A stretch of DNA of 64,000 nucleotides, taken from DASQFI01 sp963780895. GTDB lineage: Bacteria > Acidobacteriota > Vicinamibacteria > Vicinamibacterales > SCN-69-37. The stretch covers positions 1,488,001-1,552,000 of the forward strand of contig CAWAEG010000001.1 of the NCBI GenBank assembly GCA_963780895.1, read 5' to 3'. A program made the position numbers and the translations under genes. The notes under the pieces are model-generated. The model did not search any database and was not told the origin of the DNA. It saw only the letters and a list, made by a program, of their open reading frames with translations. This document shows positions 32,725 to 42,150 of this stretch, in pieces (position 1 is the first letter of the stretch; each line of letters opens with the position of its first letter).

Positions 32725-34344
32725 GTGTCCATCCGGCAGGTGCAGTACAAGGTAGCGACGGAGCCATTGGAATTCGAGCAGATCTTCCAGCTCGCCTATG
32801 ACACCTTCGTAGAGGAAATCCCCCAGCACCAGCCCAACCCGGACCGCCGCCATGTGGACCGGTTCCACGACGAGAACACCTACCTCATCGCCAAAGACGA
32901 CGACGCGGTGGTGGGGATGCTGGCGATTCGCGCCGAGCGTCCGTTTTCACTCGACGAGAAGCTCGGCAATGTCGATCCATACCTGCCGGCGGGGCGCAGT
33001 GTCTGCGAGCTCCGGCTGCTGGCGGTCCGGAAGGACTACCGCCGGGGCCCGGTCTTTCGGGGCTTGATCGATCTGCTCGTGGCGCACGGCCGCGCGCGCG
33101 GGTTCGATCTGGCGATCATCTCCGGCACGCTGCGGCAGGAGAAGCTGTACCGGCACCTGGGCTTCGTGGCCTTCGCCCGTTGTGTCGGCACAACCGAAGC
33201 GCCCTTCCAGCCGATGTATCTGACCTTCGAAGACTTCCAGGCCAAGGCGCCGACGATTGCGGCGGCGGCCGGCGAGCCCGTCAGCTTCCTTCCGGGTCCG
33301 GTGCTGTTGTCGCGAGACGTCCGTGCGGCGTTCGAGCGGCCGCCGGTCTCGCACCGGAACGCTCAATTCAAGGAAGAGTTCGCGCGGACAAAGTCCGGAT
33401 TGTGCCGGCTGACGAACGCGACCGATGTGCAGATCTTGCTCGGCACCGGCACCCTCGCCAACGACGTCGTGGCCGCACAGCTGACTTTGCTCGGCTCGCC
33501 GGGCGTGGTGCTGAGCAACGGCGAGTTCGGCGAGCGGCTGATCGATCACGCCCGCCGGATGCAGCTCGATTGCGCGGCCGTCGAATTCGACTGGGGCCGC
33601 ACCTTCGACGTCCGGAAGGTCGAGCGAGCGGTCGAACGCACCAAAGCCAGGTGGCTGTGGGCGGTCGCCAGCGAGACGTCCACGGGCATGCTGAACGATC
33701 TCGACGTGCTGAAGGCCGTCGCCCGGCGAACCGACCTGGCGCTCTGCCTCGACTGCGTGAGCGCGATTGGCGCCGTGCCGATCGACCTCTCCGGCGTACA
33801 TCTGGCGTCGGGCGCGAGCGGCAAGGCCCTGGCCGCCCTGCCCGGGCTCTCGTTCGTGTTTTACTCGCACCAGCTGACGCCGTCGCCGACGCGGCTGCCG
33901 CGCTACCTCGACCTCGGCTATTACGCCGACAAGGAAGGCATACCGTTCACCCATTCGTCGAATCTGGTGGCGGCGCTCGCCGCGGCGCTGGCGAGGTTCA
34001 ACACCGACGAACCATTCGAGCGTGTGGCTGCTCTCTCGAACTGGCTGCGGCCAAAGCTCCGCGAGCTCGGGCTGCCCATTCTCGTGGACGACGGGCACGC
34101 GACCCCCGCGGTCGTCACGGTTCCCCTTCCACCCTCCCGGAGCGCCACGCTCCTCGGCGATCGCTTGCAGCGGCACGGTCTGCTGGTCGCGTATCAGAGC
34201 GAATACCTGGAGCGTCGCAATTGGTTCCAGATCGGCCTGATGGGCCACTGCACGGAAGCCCACCTCGAGCGGCTGGTCGGCGCGCTGGCGCGGATCATGA
34301 CAGCCGGCCGGGCGGTGCCGGAGGCGGTGCAGCTCGGGACGTAG
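32725..34344 (+). CDS. GNAT acetyltransferase fused to a class V aminotransferase
   Basis: A 539-residue two-domain protein. Residues 1-180 form a GNAT-like acyltransferase (CELRLLAVRKDYRRGPVFRGLIDL, then LYRHLGFVAF), close to N-acyl amino acid synthase-type folds. Residues 190-535 are a class V, alanine-glyoxylate-type PLP enzyme with ASETSTGML, D343 (CLDCVSAIG) and the PLP Lys367 in SGKALAALPG. Start GTG 32725 chosen from spacing; ATG is absent nearby. The fusion suggests sequential transamination and acylation of one amino compound, but the substrate is unknown. Divergent from the M14 peptidase. Confidence 0.83.
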   Translation: MSIRQVQYKVATEPLEFEQIFQLAYDTFVEEIPQHQPNPDRRHVDRFHDENTYLIAKDDDAVVGMLAIRAERPFSLDEKLGNVDPYLPAGRSVCELRLLAVRKDYRRGPVFRGLIDLLVAHGRARGFDLAIISGTLRQEKLYRHLGFVAFARCVGTTEAPFQPMYLTFEDFQAKAPTIAAAAGEPVSFLPGPVLLSRDVRAAFERPPVSHRNAQFKEEFARTKSGLCRLTNATDVQILLGTGTLANDVVAAQLTLLGSPGVVLSNGEFGERLIDHARRMQLDCAAVEFDWGRTFDVRKVERAVERTKARWLWAVASETSTGMLNDLDVLKAVARRTDLALCLDCVSAIGAVPIDLSGVHLASGASGKALAALPGLSFVFYSHQLTPSPTRLPRYLDLGYYADKEGIPFTHSSNLVAALAAALARFNTDEPFERVAALSNWLRPKLRELGLPILVDDGHATPAVVTVPLPPSRSATLLGDRLQRHGLLVAYQSEYLERRNWFQIGLMGHCTEAHLERLVGALARIMTAGRAVPEAVQLGT

Positions 34345-34390
34345 GACGTGCTTTGCTGAATCTCGGGCTCTTTGCAGGATCTCGCGCTGC

Positions 34391-34492
34391 AAAAACAGGC
34401 ACATGAAGGACATGAAGGTACTTGAAGGCCATGAAGAGAAGATCTTCTTCATGTTCTTTACGCTCATCATGATCTTCATATTTGTTTTTTTC
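34391..34492. repeat. Palindrome, CATGAAGG family
   Basis: The left arm AAAAACAGGCACATGAAGGA... pairs with a right arm ending TCTTCATATTTGTTTTTTT. The centre is the perfect palindrome GAAGATCTTC (34438-34447). Lies between the fusion gene and the Xaa-Pro peptidase; the terminal T run could make it a terminator. Confidence 0.7.
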
Positions 34493-34525
34493 GAGTAACA
34501 CCTGGATTGAGGATTTGGAGGCCCC

Positions 34526-35977
34526 ATGACTACACGACACCTCATCGGCGTCGTTACCGTCCTCACAGCGCTGACTCTCGCGCCCGTTTCCGCCGACAAG
34601 CCGCTCTTCACCGACGCGTACTCGCCCGCGGAGTTCGCCGCGCACCGCGCCGCGGTGATGGACCGCATCGGCGACGGCGTCGCCATCGTGACCGGCGCGA
34701 ACGACCGCCCGGACTATGAGAAGTTCAAGCAGAACAAACAGTTCTTCTATCTTTGCGGCGTCGAAGTGCCGCGCGCCATTCTTCTCATCGACGGCCGCGC
34801 CAAGTCGTCCACGCTCTTCCTGCCGCCGCACTCGAGCCTCGAGGGATCCGAAGGGCCGCTGCTCGGGCCCGACGAGGAAGCACGAAAGATCACGGGTGTC
34901 GAAAAGGTCGCCGAGCGTTCGACCTTCGACGCCGTCGTCAAAGCGCTCGCCGCCGAGGGACGGACGATCTATGTGCCGTTCAGGCAGGAATCGATCGGCG
35001 CGGTGGCCATCGATCGCGTGCGCTCGTTCGAGCGCTCGTCCGAGCAGGATCCGTGGGACGGCCGCAAGTCGAAGGAGGTCGTCTTCAAGGAGAAGATTCA
35101 GGCGATCGCGACCCGGTCTGAGGTCATGGACCTCGATCCGATCCTCGATCGGCTCCGGCTCGTGAAGAGCCCGGCCGAAATCGCAGTGATTCGGGAAGCG
35201 ACGCGCCAGGCGAGTCTCGGCATTCTCGAGGGTATGAAATCGGCAAAAGTGGGGATGTACGAATACGAAATCGAAGCGGTCGCCGACTACATCTTCAAGC
35301 GCCACAACGGCATGGGGATCGGCTACTTCGCGCTCGTCGCGACCGGAACGAACGCTGCCTGGCCGCACTACCACGTCGCGCAGTCGAAGCTCGCCGACGG
35401 CGATCTGGTGCTCTTCGACTACGCGCCAGAATTCAAGTACTACACGTCAGACGTCACGCGGATGTTCCCGGCCAACGGGACGTTCAGCCCGCGCCAGCGC
35501 GAGATGTATGGCGTCTACGTGAAGCTCTACCAGGCCCTGATGACGTCCATTGGACCCGGTCCCGCAGCCGAGCGCCTGAAAGTCGCGCACCAGAAGATGA
35601 CAAACGTTCTCGAGACGTTCACGTTCACTGATGCGAAGGTCAAAGAGGCCGCGACGAGCTTCGTCGCCCGCTACGCCGCTCCGCGGAACAGTTACGGTCA
35701 CTGGGTCGGCCTCGAGGTCCACGACGTCAGCGGAGGTCAGTTCGACGGCATCTACAAGCCGGGGATGGTCTTCTCGATCGAGCCGGCGCTCACGATCCGC
35801 GACGAGCGGGTCTACATCAGGCTCGAGGACGTGATCATCATCACCGAGACCGGCTACGAGAACCTTTCCGCCGGTCTGCCCATGGAGATCGACGAGATCG
35901 AAAGAGTGATGCGCGAGCCGGGCATCGCGGACCTGTGGAAGGGCCCGCCGGCCGCCCTCGCCCCGGTCAAACGGTGA
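34526..35977 (+). CDS. Exported Xaa-Pro aminopeptidase (M24B, PepP-like)
   Basis: A 483-residue metallopeptidase removing residues before proline. It has a signal peptide (to VSADKP), an N-terminal domain with NKQFFYLCG, and the pita-bread domain with metal ligands: Asp in LFDYAP, Asp in YTSDVTR, His in YGHWVGLEVHD, Glu in FSIEPAL and Glu in IRLEDVI. TTGGAGG precedes the ATG. The stop overlaps the next gene (GTGA). Probably works with the other secreted peptidases in peptide use. Confidence 0.92.
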   Translation: MTTRHLIGVVTVLTALTLAPVSADKPLFTDAYSPAEFAAHRAAVMDRIGDGVAIVTGANDRPDYEKFKQNKQFFYLCGVEVPRAILLIDGRAKSSTLFLPPHSSLEGSEGPLLGPDEEARKITGVEKVAERSTFDAVVKALAAEGRTIYVPFRQESIGAVAIDRVRSFERSSEQDPWDGRKSKEVVFKEKIQAIATRSEVMDLDPILDRLRLVKSPAEIAVIREATRQASLGILEGMKSAKVGMYEYEIEAVADYIFKRHNGMGIGYFALVATGTNAAWPHYHVAQSKLADGDLVLFDYAPEFKYYTSDVTRMFPANGTFSPRQREMYGVYVKLYQALMTSIGPGPAAERLKVAHQKMTNVLETFTFTDAKVKEAATSFVARYAAPRNSYGHWVGLEVHDVSGGQFDGIYKPGMVFSIEPALTIRDERVYIRLEDVIIITETGYENLSAGLPMEIDEIERVMREPGIADLWKGPPAALAPVKR

Positions 35978-38181
35978 GCCCGCGCGGCCGGACGCAGGTT
36001 CCGCTGGGACTCGCGGCGCTCGCGGCCGTCTTCGCCGTCAAACTCTCGGTTCTGCTCACGCTCGGCCACCACCCGCTGCTCGTGCCGGCCGGCGAGCTCG
36101 ACGGCGCGTACTACTTTCACTTCGCTCGACAGGTCGCCTCCGGCGACTGGTGGCTCGCAGATCCCGCCAGTTTCTTCGGCCGGTCCGCGCCGGCGTTTTT
36201 CATTTCGCCGCTCTACATCTATGTGCTCGCGCTATTTCTGAAGCTCGGCGGCGGGTCGCTCGAGGCCGTGCGGTTCGGGCAGATCGTACTTGGCACGGCC
36301 GCGGTCGGATTGCTGGCGCTGACGGCGCGCCAATGGTACGGGACGCGCGCGGCCTGGATCGCCGGCGGCCTTGCCGCGTTCTGCGGTCTGTTTACGTTCT
36401 ACGAGGTGCTGATTCTTCAGGCGGCGCTCGAGCCGTTTCTCACGGCGCTCGATCTGTATGTGCTGGCCTGGGCGCTAGGGGACGGGTTTTGGTCGCCGAC
36501 AGGCAAACCCGACGGGGACAGGTCTGGCGATCGCCAGGCAAGACCTGTCCCCGTCCTTGTCGCCGGCGCGGTGCTGGGCCTCCATGCCCTCAACCGGCCG
36601 AACATGTTGATCGTGTTTGGCGGCCTGGCCGCACTCTTGATCGGGCGGTTGTTCGTCCAACTTGCCGCGCGCGACCGGCGTGCGGCGGCACTGCCGATGC
36701 TCGGTTCGGCGGCCGCATTCGTGCTTGGCGGCGTCATGGCGATTTCTCCGGCGACATACCGGAATTGGCGGGTCGCGCATGAGTTCGTGCCGATCTCATC
36801 GCACGGCGGCTGGAATTTTCTTGCCGGCAACGGGCCGCAGGCGGATGGCACGTACACGACGCCGATGAATCTGAATCCGAGCGTCGCCGGGCAGTGGATT
36901 GGCGCCGCCGAGGTCGTACGCCAGGCCACTGGACACGAGCCGTCCGCGCGGGAAGTGTCAGGCTTCTTTTTCCGCAAGGCCGGCGAATGGATTCGAAGCC
37001 ATCCGCGCGATGAGCTGGAGCTCCTCGCGCGCAAGACCCGCTACGCCCTGAGCGCGACGTTTCTCACGCTCAATCACAGTTTTCCGTTTTTCGCGCGTGA
37101 TCTCTTCGGCCCGCTGACAGCGCTCGTCGTCGGACCGGCGCTGATCATTCCTCTGGGGCTGGTGGGACTGATCGTGGCGCGTCCGCGCGACCGAGCCGGC
37201 TACTGGATCTGGGCCGCGTACGTTCCGCTGGCGATCGTCTCGGTCGTGATCTTCTACGTCGCGGCCCGGTACCGCCTGCCGTACCAACTGGCACTCACCG
37301 TTGCGGCCGGTGGGGGCGCCGCCTGGATGCTCGATCGACTCCGCGACCGGGAGTGGCAACCGCTCGGTCTCGCCGCTGCTGCCACCGCGGCGCTCGCGGC
37401 GTTCGTCGCCTGGCCGACCGGACTCGACGATGGTCGGGCGGAGGAGCAGGTGAGGATGGGTCTGTCGGAAATCCAGGCAGGCCGGACGACGGAAGGCGAA
37501 GCGTGGATCCAGCGCGCCATCGCGCGCCACGGGTATCCGGGCGTCGTTCATGTCCGGGTCGGGCAGCTGTATGAAGGCCTGAACCAGCCAGCGACCGCGC
37601 TCGAGCACTACAAGCAGGCGGCGGCGGTCGATCCCAACGAGACGTCGGTGCAGTTCGTAACCGGCCGCGCACTCTTTTCCGCTGGCAAGGACCAGGAAGC
37701 CCTTGCACCGCTCGAAATCGCGCGAACGGGCCGGGAGCGCGACGCGGCGACGCGGTTGCTCGTGCTGGCCTTGACGCGGCTGGGCCGTCATCAAGATGCG
37801 AATCGCGTCGTGCGCGATCTCGATCCGAATCGCTGGACGGCGGACATCGCGCGCGAGTTCGCGGTCGCCGTCGGGCAGCTTGGTCGCGCGGATCTGAGCA
37901 TCGCGGCGTGGCGACGGGCGGCCGAAGTGAGCGGGAGCGCCCACGATTCCGAGCGGCTGGGACTTGCGTGGGCGATGATCGGCCGGCACCCCGAAGCGGT
38001 GGCCGCGTTCTCGGAAGCGGTGGGTCGCAATCCGAAGTCGGCGCCGATCAGGCTCAATTATGCGGTCGCACTCGCGGCTGTTGGACGTCCGGATCTCGGA
38101 CGACGGCAGGCAGAGGAGGCGTTGAAGCTGGATCCGAGCTACGAGCAGGCCAAGCAGTTTCTGGCCAGCCTCAAACGGTGA
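35974..38181 (+). CDS. GT39-like membrane glycosyltransferase with C-terminal TPR repeats
   Basis: A 735-residue protein. The first ~490 residues form 10-12 hydrophobic helices with ELDGAYYFHFARQVASGDWW and a first-loop SPLYIYVLALFLKLGG, as in PMT/ArnT-type GT-C enzymes. The last ~240 residues are tetratricopeptide-like repeats (VGQLYEGLNQPATALEHYKQAAAVDPN). A palindromic repeat encodes residues about 180-194 in frame. GTG start overlaps the previous stop. Inferred role: lipid-linked sugar transfer, with TPRs for protein contacts. Confidence 0.78.
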   Translation: MSPRGRTQVPLGLAALAAVFAVKLSVLLTLGHHPLLVPAGELDGAYYFHFARQVASGDWWLADPASFFGRSAPAFFISPLYIYVLALFLKLGGGSLEAVRFGQIVLGTAAVGLLALTARQWYGTRAAWIAGGLAAFCGLFTFYEVLILQAALEPFLTALDLYVLAWALGDGFWSPTGKPDGDRSGDRQARPVPVLVAGAVLGLHALNRPNMLIVFGGLAALLIGRLFVQLAARDRRAAALPMLGSAAAFVLGGVMAISPATYRNWRVAHEFVPISSHGGWNFLAGNGPQADGTYTTPMNLNPSVAGQWIGAAEVVRQATGHEPSAREVSGFFFRKAGEWIRSHPRDELELLARKTRYALSATFLTLNHSFPFFARDLFGPLTALVVGPALIIPLGLVGLIVARPRDRAGYWIWAAYVPLAIVSVVIFYVAARYRLPYQLALTVAAGGGAAWMLDRLRDREWQPLGLAAAATAALAAFVAWPTGLDDGRAEEQVRMGLSEIQAGRTTEGEAWIQRAIARHGYPGVVHVRVGQLYEGLNQPATALEHYKQAAAVDPNETSVQFVTGRALFSAGKDQEALAPLEIARTGRERDAATRLLVLALTRLGRHQDANRVVRDLDPNRWTADIAREFAVAVGQLGRADLSIAAWRRAAEVSGSAHDSERLGLAWAMIGRHPEAVAAFSEAVGRNPKSAPIRLNYAVALAAVGRPDLGRRQAEEALKLDPSYEQAKQFLASLKR
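36511..36555. repeat. GGGGACAGGTCT palindrome inside a coding region
   Basis: GACGGGGACAGGTCT (36511-36525) and AGACCTGTCCCCGTC (36541-36555) are perfect 15-base reverse complements around GGCGATCGCC. The 45 bases keep the frame and encode a hydrophilic loop (DGDRSGDRQARPVPV) between membrane helices. A related element is at 38185-38222. Confidence 0.88.
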
Positions 38182-38184
38182 GAT

Positions 38185-38222
38185 GGGGACGAGTCTCGCT
38201 CGAGCGAGCAAGACCCGTCCCC
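38185..38222. repeat. GGGGAC-family palindrome between two convergent genes
   Basis: GGGGACGAGTCT and AGACCCGTCCCC form 12-base arms with one mismatch around CGCTCGAGCG. It lies just after the GT39-TPR stop and before the TonB receptor stop, so it may terminate both. Confidence 0.75.
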
Positions 38223-38232
38223 CTTCCGTATT

Positions 38233-40992
38233 CTAAAAGTCAGCTCGGAACGAGAGGATGAACCGCCGAGGTGGTGCCCATTCGGAGCCCTGTCCAAAGC
38301 GGGTGTTCGGCTGATTCGTCGTCTGCGCCGCGCTGAACAGATCCGTCGCACACGCGTAATCGGTGCCACACGGCGCGAAGGAGGCGACTGCGGGACGGAT
38401 CCGTGGATCCAGAAACTGGCGCCGATCGACGCCGAGTGTCGTGAGATTGCCGAAAAGGTTCAACACGCGCCCCTCGATTGAGATCTTGGCGCGGCCGCCG
38501 ACCGGCACGCGGTACGCAGTCAGCATGTCGAGGTTCGTCCACGACTCAACTCTTCGGGACCCTGCCTGTTCCAGGTACCGCTGGGTCCCGTTGTCCCAAT
38601 CGATGCCCTTGGCCCCCCACGCCGCGCCGCTCTGCGCGCGGAGATACCCGCCAAGTGTCAGGTTCGGCAGCTGAGGTGGAACGTACGACGCGAACAGCTT
38701 GAAGACGTGCGGGCGATCCTGGGTGAGTAGACCATTCCGGTAGCGGTCTTCCACGAACGCGCCCGGGCTGTCCTGGATCGCTGAAGACGTGTTGAAGACG
38801 GCCCCGGAGGCGTAGTCGAGATCGAAGTTGCCCTCGAGACGGCTCCACGCATAGCTGGTCGTCACGGCCCAGTTGTTCGCGAGGCGCCGTGAAAGTTCGA
38901 TGGTGAACGACCGGTACTTCCGTTCCGCCCCCGTGAGCTGCGCTGCGTGAAACGGTCCTGTCGCCGGAAGGGACGTCGGAACATCCTCGATGAAATCGAA
39001 CGTCTCACGATTGATGTAGAAGATGTCCAGGCCCCACGTGTCCATCAGCGGCGTTCCGTAGCCCACGAGCCACTCATCCGTGTACGTCGGCTTGAGACCG
39101 GCGTCGATTCCCTTGCCGGTCGTGCTCGCCCGGGGAATGTCCGAGATCAGCACACCGGTCGCGCGAACGAACAGCGCGTCGTTGAGGAACAACCGGGAAG
39201 GAGCAAGCGACCGGGCGCTGCTCTTCTGGTCCATCCCGTTATAGCGGCCCCAGTTGGCGTAAATCTTGTCCCCCTGCCCTGGCCGCAGCAGATAGTTCAC
39301 CCCCAGGCGCGGCTGGATTGCATCGCCGAAGCCGAACGTCAGGAAGGTGTTCTTCTCGGCGAGGGTCTGCGAGAATTCGTCCCGGTTCAGCAGAACGCCC
39401 GCGTTCACGACGAGCCGGGTGCCGAGCGAGATGTTGTCTTGCACGAAGAGGCTGTACGTGCGGCCCGGCGACACCTGCGCCGGCTGCTCCGGATAGTAGG
39501 TCGCCTGGATCTGCGAGCTGCCGGTGCCGACGATGGCCAGGATGCCCCAGCCGTTGGACCTGCGCTCGAGCCTCTCGGACCCTTCCTCGAAACCGAATCC
39601 TGCCTTCAGCTCGTGATTCGTGGTCCCCAGGTCGAAGAAGTGATTGAAGGAGGCGCGGAACTCGTCGCGCTTGTAGTCCACCTGCTCCGATTCGAGATTC
39701 CAGACGCCGCGCGTCACCGTAAATGGCCCGGTCGTGTCGTTGTACTGGCCCATGCTCCCGAGATCGTTGGGATTGAACGTGGGCTTGAATCCGAGATCCG
39801 TGAGCGGCAGGTTCGTGGCGTTCTCCTCCATGTGGATGTAGCGGGCTTCGAGGATGGTCTGGTTCGAGACGAACCAGTTCCAGGTGACCGTCGCGACCTT
39901 CGCATCCGACTCGGTATTCTGCGCGACCGAGCCGGCCTGGGTGTTGCCGATGCCGCAGAACTCGCAGTCGCTCGGGCGATACCGGAACCCCCCGTTGATG
40001 AACATCGTCTGCGCCGGTTGGCCGGTCAGCTTTCCGAAGAACTCATCCGTGCGGACCGTTCGATCGGGAACCGCTCCCAACGCATTGGTTCTGTCCGTGG
40101 TCTCGGTCTCGCTCCACAACGCGGACCCGTAGAAGAACAAGCGATTCTTGACGATCGGCCCGCCGAGACTGCCCGACCCGAAGGTCCGGCTGATGGTGTT
40201 GTCGATCTTGACGATCGCTCCGGCGGTGTTGAGGGTGTTCTCGGCCGCGCCGAACGACTTTGGCCGCAGGTCGAGGTTGCCGATGCCGTGAAAGGTGTTG
40301 GTGCCGGACCGGCTGACGGCATTCGTCACGAAGCCGGTGGCGCGTCCGAACTCGGCTGTGATCGCGCCCCGTTTCACCTGGAATTCGGCGATGTCGAGGC
40401 CGTTGACCTCGGTGGACAGGTAGCCAAACCCGGGATTGGTGATGTCGACGCCGTCGATTAGGTACTTGTTGTCCTGCCGGCTGGCGCCGCCAGAAGGCGC
40501 GAAGCTGTTGTTGTCGGCCACGCCGGGAATCAGCTGAAAGAGGCCCGAGTAGCTCTTCTGCAACGGAAGCGCCTCGATCTCCGCCGCCTTGTAGTTGAAG
40601 TTCACTTCGGTTGACTTCACGTCGACGATCGGAGTCGCCGCGGTAACCGTCAGCGTCTCCGTCGTCCTCACGCCGATCGTCACATCGGCTTGCGTGTCGA
40701 AACCGATGTCGACGACGATGGGACGCGTTGCTTTGCCGAACCCGGTATGTTCGACCACTACGGTGTACTGCCCAGGTAGCAGCAGTGGGAAGCGATAGAT
40801 CCCGTTGACGTCCGTTTGAATAGTGCGGCCGGCCGGAAGCTGGTCGCCCGAGATACGCACGGTGGCCCCCGGAATAACGGAGCCAGTCTGGTCGAGAATG
40901 ACGCCGGACACCGAACCTGTCTGCTGCGCGAGCGCGGCCGCTGGCAACAGCACGCAGGCGCTGAAAACCAGAAAGACGAATTTCTTGAGCAT
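38233..40992 (-). CDS. TonB-dependent receptor, Oar-like, with carboxypeptidase-regulatory domain
   Basis: A 919-residue outer-membrane protein. The signal peptide (MLKKFVFLVFSACVLLPAAALAQ) leads into a carboxypeptidase-regulatory-like domain (QTGSVSGVILDQTGSVIPGATV), then a plug (KYLIDGVDITNPGFG) and a beta-barrel ending in FILSFRADF with terminal Phe. This architecture is typical of acidobacterial Oar-like receptors. No ligand can be read from sequence; the many nearby exported peptidases suggest peptide-derived material. Confidence 0.92.
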   Translation of the reverse strand: MLKKFVFLVFSACVLLPAAALAQQTGSVSGVILDQTGSVIPGATVRISGDQLPAGRTIQTDVNGIYRFPLLLPGQYTVVVEHTGFGKATRPIVVDIGFDTQADVTIGVRTTETLTVTAATPIVDVKSTEVNFNYKAAEIEALPLQKSYSGLFQLIPGVADNNSFAPSGGASRQDNKYLIDGVDITNPGFGYLSTEVNGLDIAEFQVKRGAITAEFGRATGFVTNAVSRSGTNTFHGIGNLDLRPKSFGAAENTLNTAGAIVKIDNTISRTFGSGSLGGPIVKNRLFFYGSALWSETETTDRTNALGAVPDRTVRTDEFFGKLTGQPAQTMFINGGFRYRPSDCEFCGIGNTQAGSVAQNTESDAKVATVTWNWFVSNQTILEARYIHMEENATNLPLTDLGFKPTFNPNDLGSMGQYNDTTGPFTVTRGVWNLESEQVDYKRDEFRASFNHFFDLGTTNHELKAGFGFEEGSERLERRSNGWGILAIVGTGSSQIQATYYPEQPAQVSPGRTYSLFVQDNISLGTRLVVNAGVLLNRDEFSQTLAEKNTFLTFGFGDAIQPRLGVNYLLRPGQGDKIYANWGRYNGMDQKSSARSLAPSRLFLNDALFVRATGVLISDIPRASTTGKGIDAGLKPTYTDEWLVGYGTPLMDTWGLDIFYINRETFDFIEDVPTSLPATGPFHAAQLTGAERKYRSFTIELSRRLANNWAVTTSYAWSRLEGNFDLDYASGAVFNTSSAIQDSPGAFVEDRYRNGLLTQDRPHVFKLFASYVPPQLPNLTLGGYLRAQSGAAWGAKGIDWDNGTQRYLEQAGSRRVESWTNLDMLTAYRVPVGGRAKISIEGRVLNLFGNLTTLGVDRRQFLDPRIRPAVASFAPCGTDYACATDLFSAAQTTNQPNTRFGQGSEWAPPRRFILSFRADF

Positions 40993-41052
40993 TGATCCTC
41001 CATCCGATATGAGGCAACGGCGACGTGTTACACCGCCATTGCGCTTGTCGGG

Positions 41053-41081
41053 ATGCTATGGCCGGGCGGACTGCGTGTCAA
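41053..41081 (-). promoter_or_regulatory. Candidate sigma-70 promoter for the TonB receptor
   Basis: On the minus strand, TTGACA (41081-41076) and TAGCAT (41058-41053) are 17 bases apart. GGATGGAGGATC precedes the receptor ATG about 60 bases downstream. Confidence 0.6.
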
Positions 41082-41130
41082 TTGACCGGGATCAACACCC
41101 GCCTGACAGCTGGGAAGCTTCCCGGCTTCT

Positions 41131-42111
41131 TTAGAGCGTCGCTGCTCTGACCGCCGCGCCGAGAAGTCCAGCCGCCGGATTGAGAATCACCCGAACAGGC
41201 AGCGTGCGAAGGAGATCGACCATCGGCTCCTTGTCGCAGAACGCGGCCATGAACCGGCCGTCCTCGAGCGCGGGCAGTATCTTCGGTGCGATACCGCCGC
41301 CGATGTAGACGCCGGCGGTCGCGACCGACCGCAGGGCCAGGTTGCCGGCTTCGGACCCGTAGGCCTCGACGAACATCTCCAGGGCTTCGATGCAGTGCTG
41401 ACAGCGGCGATCCATGGCGCTCTCGCTGATCGCGGCCGGCAGGTCGGACGGATCGATGTCCGGACCGAGCGCGCGGCACGCGGAGCGAAGGTCGTGTGAC
41501 CTGTGCGTGAAGCGGAACACGTTGACCAGGCCCGGCCCTGAGATGACCCGTTCATTTTCGACCCGCCCGTGGATGCGCGACAGCTCATGGACGAGCGCGA
41601 GCTCGCGCGGCGTTCGGGCAGCGAAGTCGGCGTGTCCGCCTTCGCTCGCCGACGGCAGGAACCGGCCGCTGACGTTGTGGAGCAGCGCCTCGCCCAGCCC
41701 GGTGCCTGCCGCAATCAGCGCCGCATTGCCGGTCGGCACCGCCACACCTTCCTGCAGGACGGTCAGTTCGTCGGGCTCGAGCACGGGCACGGCATGCGCC
41801 ATCGCCTCGAGGTCGTTGACCAGCTGCACCGGGGTGTCCACGAGCCGTTCCGCCAGGGCCGAGGCATCGGCCAGCCAGGGCACGTTCGTCAGCCTCGCGA
41901 CCAGTCCGTTGACCGGTCCCGCCACCCCGATGCACACCGCCTCGATGTCTCCGGCGTTCGTCTCTTCCAGAAAGGTCTGGACGATGTCGTCGAGGCTGTC
42001 GAAGTCAGGCGTGGCGAACTCGCGGACGACCGTGGACACGGGCCGCTCGGCGTTCTGCCGGAAGAGCCCCAGGAGGGATTTGGTTCCCCCGACATCGCCG
42101 GCCAGAAGCAC
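41131..42111 (-). CDS. glk: Glucokinase (GlkA type)
   Basis: A 326-residue sugar kinase. The N-terminal ATP loop GDVGGTKSLLGLF, GVAGPVNG, LTNVPW, LVNDLEAMA (catalytic Asp), AAGTGLGEALL, EGGHADFA and GVYIGGGIAPKI place it in the E. coli-type Glk family. It phosphorylates glucose to glucose-6-phosphate. GTG start at 42111 with the family N-terminus. Divergent from the BRCT-MerR-TPR gene, sharing a gap of only about 40 bases. Confidence 0.92.
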   Translation of the reverse strand: MLLAGDVGGTKSLLGLFRQNAERPVSTVVREFATPDFDSLDDIVQTFLEETNAGDIEAVCIGVAGPVNGLVARLTNVPWLADASALAERLVDTPVQLVNDLEAMAHAVPVLEPDELTVLQEGVAVPTGNAALIAAGTGLGEALLHNVSGRFLPSASEGGHADFAARTPRELALVHELSRIHGRVENERVISGPGLVNVFRFTHRSHDLRSACRALGPDIDPSDLPAAISESAMDRRCQHCIEALEMFVEAYGSEAGNLALRSVATAGVYIGGGIAPKILPALEDGRFMAAFCDKEPMVDLLRTLPVRVILNPAAGLLGAAVRAATL

Positions 42112-42150
42112 GGCTGAGATTCTATCGATTGTGGAGGCGCCAAGCTGCTC

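Noticed and set aside
38947..40461. Long plus-strand open frame inside the TonB receptor gene
   Set aside because: The minus-strand receptor has a full signal peptide, plug and barrel; the opposite frame has no motif or start signal.
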